A stretch of DNA of 7,347 nt from Nanobdellota archaeon (GTDB taxonomy: Archaea; Nanobdellota; Nanobdellia; Pacearchaeales; GW2011-AR1), in the NCBI GenBank assembly GCA_018817905.1, contig JAHISS010000084.1, forward strand, positions 1 to 7,347, given 5' to 3'. The notes under the pieces are model-generated. The model saw only the letters and a program-made list of their open reading frames with translations, made no database searches and was not told the origin of the DNA. Both the position numbers and the translations under genes were made by a program. Positions 4,397-7,347 of the stretch are shown piece by piece (the first letter of the stretch is position 1; each line of letters opens with the position of its first letter).

Positions 4397-6181
4397 ATGA
4401 CAGAAAGAAAAACAGCAAAACTCGCAGCGCTCTTCTTGCTTAGCTTGGTCTTGCTTCCGTTTGTTTCAGCAGCCCAATGTAATGACGGAATAGATAATGA
4501 CTTAGACGGAGATTTCGACTTCCCTGACGACAGCGGATGTTCAAGCGGAACAGATGCCTCAGAAAGTTTAGTTCTCGGTTATGCGCACGGTTGTTTGGGT
4601 GACGGGGAATATCTCAGCGATGTTTTTGGAGAAATAACTTACCAATGTGAATCAACAACTTGCATTGTCTGCGTGCTAATGACTGAGGCGGGAAATTATA
4701 CTTCTAACTTTCATAACTGTGATGGCTTGCCCCAATGTGGATTTGGAAGCGGAGCGGGCGGACCTGGGCTCGACACCGAACCACCAGAACTAACAATTTT
4801 CTCCCCAACTGAAAACCAAGTCCTAACTCAACGCTCTGTTTTCCTCAGCTTAGAAGTAAGCGAAAAATCAGACATTCATTACCAAGACAACTTAGACCCG
4901 CGAAGGTGGACAACCATCTGCAGCGATTGCTCAAGTTACTCAAACTCGCGAACATTTGAAGAAGGACTCAACGACTTGACATTCAGAGTTGTCGACCAAA
5001 ACGGCAACACAGTTTTCTATGACTTGCTCTTCTACGTCGACAGCAAAGACCCGCAAATCCGCTCAACAAAAGGATTCGCTTCTGGCTTGTTTGAAATTGA
5101 ATTCAAAGAACCAGCGCCAGACGAACTCACCATCCACTTCGGAAATTACCAAACCGGCTTCACAACGCATCAAGTAGACATTGGAACAGATTGCTTTAAT
5201 GATGGTGAAAATTACGAATGCCAAACAAACGTTGACCTGTCTGCTTACGACGGCCAGCAAATAGAATATTACGTCTCGCTGACAGACCTCGCCGGAAACC
5301 TCGACGAATCAAGAACCGAGGAATTAGAAGTCGACTATTCTTTTCCAATAATAAACTCTCTTGAACACAACGTAGAAGGAAAATATGTTTACTTCACAAT
5401 TGACATAACAGAACCATTTCTCAAAGAAGTAAACTATATTGACAATTTAGAATCAAAGCCAAGAAAAAAGAAGATATGTACAAAACTTGTAAACGGGCTT
5501 TGCGAAAAAAAGATTTCTTTCAAAGATGGAGACCATGATATTACGATAACTGTAAGTGATGAAGCAGGAAACGAAGTTTCACAAAATGTCCAGGTCTTTA
5601 CAGATTCCAAAAAACCAAAAATCTCAAAAGCAGAGCCGAAAAAAGGATTTGCCTCTGGTTTGTTTGAAGTCCAGTTCACAGAACTAAACCCTGAAGAATT
5701 GGTTTTGTATTATGGAAACTCTATTTACGGAGAGCGCTCGCAAGTTCTAAATCTTGCAGATTGTTTTGAAGACAGAAACAAGCAAACATGCTTAACAACT
5801 GTCCCGCTCGGAGATTACGACGGCACTTCAATTTCTTACTACTTCGCTTTGACTGACCGCGTCGGACAATCCGTAAGTTCAAGAGAAACATGGCTTGAAG
5901 TTGACACAACTTTCCCAGTTATAGAAGCCATTGACTATACAATTGAGAGAAACCGCGCAGAAATTGTAATTGAAATAACAGAACAAAACTTCGACGAAGC
6001 CACTTACATCAACTACGACGACCGCCGCCCCCGCGAAACAAGATTCTGCTCCCGCCTCAACGACGGCGCCTGCGAAAAACGAATCAACCTTAACGACGGC
6101 TTAAACAGAATCAACTTCCAAGTCTTTGACGAAGCAGGAAATTCTGTCGCAGAAAGTTTAGAGATTTTTTATGAGGGTTAG
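4397..6181 (+). CDS. Secreted multi-domain Ig-like repeat protein
   Basis: A 594-residue exported protein. Residues 1-25 form a Sec signal (cleavage near VSA-AQ). Residues 28-55 carry CNDGIDNDLDGDFDFPDD, the aspartate-rich C-x-DG-x-DND motif common in secreted repeat proteins and probably calcium-binding. A cysteine-rich segment (66-114) and a glycine-rich linker (115-127) lead to five Ig-like modules. Module type b spans 128-214, 316-402 and 506-594; type a spans 215-315 and 403-505. Each module has a close cysteine pair (175/178, 266/275, 361/369, 456/465, 551/559). There is no C-terminal anchor or sorting signal. Such modules serve adhesion or surface assembly. The target is unknown. It follows the other secreted protein in the same orientation and may share its transcript by read-through. 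Confidence 0.8.
   Translation: MTERKTAKLAALFLLSLVLLPFVSAAQCNDGIDNDLDGDFDFPDDSGCSSGTDASESLVLGYAHGCLGDGEYLSDVFGEITYQCESTTCIVCVLMTEAGNYTSNFHNCDGLPQCGFGSGAGGPGLDTEPPELTIFSPTENQVLTQRSVFLSLEVSEKSDIHYQDNLDPRRWTTICSDCSSYSNSRTFEEGLNDLTFRVVDQNGNTVFYDLLFYVDSKDPQIRSTKGFASGLFEIEFKEPAPDELTIHFGNYQTGFTTHQVDIGTDCFNDGENYECQTNVDLSAYDGQQIEYYVSLTDLAGNLDESRTEELEVDYSFPIINSLEHNVEGKYVYFTIDITEPFLKEVNYIDNLESKPRKKKICTKLVNGLCEKKISFKDGDHDITITVSDEAGNEVSQNVQVFTDSKKPKISKAEPKKGFASGLFEVQFTELNPEELVLYYGNSIYGERSQVLNLADCFEDRNKQTCLTTVPLGDYDGTSISYYFALTDRVGQSVSSRETWLEVDTTFPVIEAIDYTIERNRAEIVIEITEQNFDEATYINYDDRRPRETRFCSRLNDGACEKRINLNDGLNRINFQVFDEAGNSVAESLEIFYEG
5039..6178 (+). repeat. Tandem duplication of a two-module unit inside the Ig-like gene
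   Basis: Protein residues 215-402 and 403-593 are two copies of a unit of about 190 residues. KGFASGLFE is identical in both (residues 225-233 and 416-424), and YYVSLTD/YYFALTD, NGLCEKKI/DGACEKRI and SDEAGNEV/FDEAGNSV recur at the same offset. At the DNA level the match is visible but broken by many third-position changes, so the duplication is old. Confidence 0.8.
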
Positions 6182-6250
6182 TAATCAAACAAAAACAGCC
6201 ATCCAAAAATAGCCCAGCATGTAATTGCTCAACCGACAAGATTAATTCAT

Positions 6251-6439
6251 AGTATATAATTTTTGAAAAAATAGCTTCACTTGCAGCCACTTCTCGCAGT
6301 CACGTATGGCATTTAATCATAGCACAGTACTCCACACGTAACATGCTCGCCCCAAAAGATTAATAATAAAATCAATCAGGATATATTGTTTGGATTTGTG
6401 ATAATTATTTGAGTTAGTTAGGGCTGTGGGTTAGGTAAG
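6251..6439 (+). repeat. Dispersed structured repeat, copy C (expanded)
   Basis: It starts with AGTATATAATTTTTGAAAAA, as copy A does, then ATAGCTTCACTTGCAGCC. After an unrelated stretch of about 70 bases (roughly 6288-6357) it resumes with the middle box ATTAATAATAAAATCAATC and the end box GGATTTGTGATAATTATTTG to GGTAAG. The extra stretch makes it longer than the others. The outer stem can still form as GCAGCC with GGCTGT. It faces copies B, D and E, so the surface-protein pair lies between oppositely oriented repeats. It fills most of the 6182-6565 gap. The remaining 6440-6565 holds no gene I can support. Confidence 0.7.
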
Positions 6440-6565
6440 TTATTAGAAAATGAAGACTCAACGCTGTCCGAAGACCACACTGAATCAGTTATCAATATTC
6501 TAAGACATTTGAGTTTTTGTTTTTGCGATTTTCACGCGTTAATCATTTGTGCGAATCTTACTAAA

Positions 6566-6946
6566 TCAACCAAAAACAGCTTCTTTAAAATTTTTAAAAT
6601 GAGCATCTCCTGTCAATATCTTCGCGCCTTTATCCCGCGCAGCCATCAAGATTACCGCGTCAACCAAACCAAAATTCTTAACTTTTTTCCTAATCTCTGC
6701 ATGGAACAACCCAGCTCTTTTTGCAACGTCAGGACTTATTTCAATTATTTTTGAATTTGTAGTTATTGCGTTGTATGCAAGTTCTGCGTTTGATTCTTTT
6801 CTTTTAATATAACTTATCACTTCTGCAACAATTAAATTTAGAGACAAAATCTCATTATCACCAAGTATTAATTTTCTTACTTTTTCGCCCAACTGCCCAC
6901 CTTCTAAGTAATCAATCCAAGCTGATGAATCAATTATGTATCTCAT
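6566..6946 (-). CDS. vapC: VapC toxin, PIN-domain ribonuclease
   Basis: A 126-residue PIN-domain protein, full length for the family. It carries the four acidic metal ligands: Asp6 in MRYIIDSSAWIDYL, Glu42 in NLIVAEVISY, Asp96 in GLVDAVILMAA and Asp114 in ILTGDAHF. VapC toxins are Mg-dependent endoribonucleases that cut tRNA or rRNA when released from their antitoxin. The ATG shares one base with the TAA stop of the preceding antitoxin gene (TAATG), so the two are translationally coupled. All catalytic residues are present, so it should be active. The RNA target cannot be read from the sequence. Confidence 0.93.
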   Translation of the reverse strand: MRYIIDSSAWIDYLEGGQLGEKVRKLILGDNEILSLNLIVAEVISYIKRKESNAELAYNAITTNSKIIEISPDVAKRAGLFHAEIRKKVKNFGLVDAVILMAARDKGAKILTGDAHFKNFKEAVFG

Positions 6947-7143
6947 TAAAACCTGTCTTCCATCCGGTCTTCTTCTGTAAATTTCCCAATACCTTTCAAA
7001 GCTCCGAAAAAATCCTTGCGCGGTTTTGAAACTTCAATTTCCACAACTTCATTCTCTCTTAGAATTTCCCCTTTGACAATTTCAGCAGGAATAGTCACGA
7101 CTAAAGATCCTCCAATTGCTCTAGTTCTTGTTAGTGATTTCAT
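6946..7143 (-). CDS. vapB: VapB antitoxin, AbrB/SpoVT family
   Basis: A 65-residue protein with an N-terminal swapped-hairpin AbrB-type DNA-binding domain (TRTRAIGGSLVVTIPAEIV, residues 5-23, then a second strand pair ENEVVEIEV at 30-38). A short charged C-terminal tail (FTEEDRMEDRF) is the usual toxin-wrapping segment. It neutralises VapC and, as a dimer or complex with VapC, represses its own promoter. It is first in the operon, one base overlapping vapC. No Shine-Dalgarno precedes the ATG, and TATA spacing gives a leader of about 20 bases. Confidence 0.92.
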   Translation of the reverse strand: MKSLTRTRAIGGSLVVTIPAEIVKGEILRENEVVEIEVSKPRKDFFGALKGIGKFTEEDRMEDRF

Positions 7144-7150
7144 TTTTAGT

Positions 7151-7206
7151 GTTACATTTAGTTACATAAAGTATAACTTTGAGTTATATAAATGTTTGCA
7201 TAACTC
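7151..7206 (-). promoter_or_regulatory. vapBC promoter with operator-like repeats
   Basis: The minus-strand TATA box TTTATATA (7185-7192) predicts a start near 7163. Around it are repeated half sites: GTTACAT at 7151 and 7161, GTATAAC at 7171 and GAGTTAT at 7181, spaced by 10 bp so that all face the same side of the helix. GAGTTAT 7181-7187 and ATAACTC 7200-7206 form a perfect 7-bp inverted repeat bracketing the TATA box, and AGTTA/TAACT arms flank 7165-7173. These are likely sites for the VapBC complex. The outer ATAACTC half lies at the border of the neighbouring insertion sequence. Confidence 0.6.
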
Positions 7207-7227
7207 GATATAGTAAACTTGTCGTCA
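7200..7227 (-). repeat. Probable insertion-sequence end (right copy)
   Basis: Minus-strand counterpart of the end at 121-148: 20 of 28 bases match when both are read from the transposase stop codon outward. It touches the vapBC operator region, so insertion of the element may have supplied part of the promoter. Confidence 0.45.
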
Positions 7228-7347
7228 GGTGAATCTTCTTGCCATTTCAATTATCAATCCCAATAACTTATTTCTTCCCAACTTCAACCTTATTCCTGCT
7301 TTCTCCGCAGGCGTTTTTCCTCCGAGTTGTTGATGCGGATTCACAAA
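7225..7347 (-). CDS. DDE (integrase-core) transposase, C-terminal end only
   Basis: The minus-strand frame is open from the window edge to TGA at 7225-7227 and covers the last 40 residues. The motif FVNPHQQLGGKTPAEKAGI followed by LGRNKLLGLI is the tail of archaeal integrase-core (IS6/IS481-like) transposases. This copy keeps the family's usual LGGKTPAEKAGI, while the left copy has changed residues there (LEGKTPAEMAGI), so this one looks less diverged. The catalytic core lies outside the window. Confidence 0.8.
   Translation of the reverse strand, partial: FVNPHQQLGGKTPAEKAGIRLKLGRNKLLGLIIEMARRFT

Noticed and set aside
4397..4480. Lipoprotein signal for the Ig-like protein
   Set aside because: The cysteine after the signal is preceded by AQ instead of the G/A required in a lipobox, so a plain Sec signal fits better.
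5434..5679. Minus-strand 81-codon frame inside the Ig-like gene
   Set aside because: It is antisense to a clearly coding region with regular internal repeats and has no start signal; it is a shadow frame.
6509..6754. Plus-strand 81-codon frame opposite vapC
   Set aside because: It lies antisense to a full-length PIN domain with all four catalytic acids and shows no family features. Its upstream extension LENEDSTLSEDHTES looks slightly protein-like but has no start signal.

Overview
The window looks like a slice of an AT-rich genome from a small-genome (DPANN-type) archaeon, most plausibly of the Pacearchaeota/Woesearchaeota kind. This rests on four things. There is a tRNA-Leu with an anticodon-loop intron that fits the archaeal bulge-helix-bulge fold. 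Most genes have a TATA box about 22-30 bases before the start codon and no leader (leaderless transcripts). There is an archaeal class III (pilin-like) signal peptide, and there are secreted proteins of a kind common in these lineages. Lineage is an inference, since no marker gene is present.

Layout. Both edges (1-123 plus strand, 7225-7347 minus strand) carry the last 40 codons of two related but non-identical DDE transposases pointing inward, each followed by a similar 28-bp end. The window is therefore bracketed by an inverted pair of insertion-sequence copies. From 155 to 667 lies a disturbed tRNA locus: an intron-containing tRNA-Leu(UAA) on the minus strand, a 16-bp copy of its 3' end 301 bp downstream with a decayed coding fragment in between, and a 15-bp copy of its 5' end 50 bp upstream. 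The only good TATA box fits the upstream copy rather than the tRNA itself. Next come a small two-helix membrane protein (minus), an unknown basic 105-residue protein (plus), a VanZ-family membrane protein (minus, overlapping its neighbour tail to tail) and a pilin-like, cysteine-rich exported protein (minus).

From 2574 to 3060 there is an AT-rich gene-free zone holding three copies of a roughly 125-bp dispersed repeat. Two more copies lie at 1001 and 6251. Four of the five carry a TATA-like box, and the best copies can fold into a long hairpin that starts about 25-30 bases after it, so they may be small RNA genes. The zone leads into an exported surface-protein pair: a 364-residue secreted protein (strong Shine-Dalgarno, plus a possible translationally coupled 29-codon leader ORF) and a 594-residue secreted protein made of Ig-like modules with paired cysteines. 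The right end holds a complete VapB-VapC toxin-antitoxin operon with an operator-like repeat block in its promoter.

How it fits together. The region reads as an accessory island of cell-surface genes plus a toxin-antitoxin module, held between insertion sequences and divided into cassettes by oppositely oriented repeat copies. The two most unusual signals are the structured repeat family and the leader ORF in front of the surface-protein gene.
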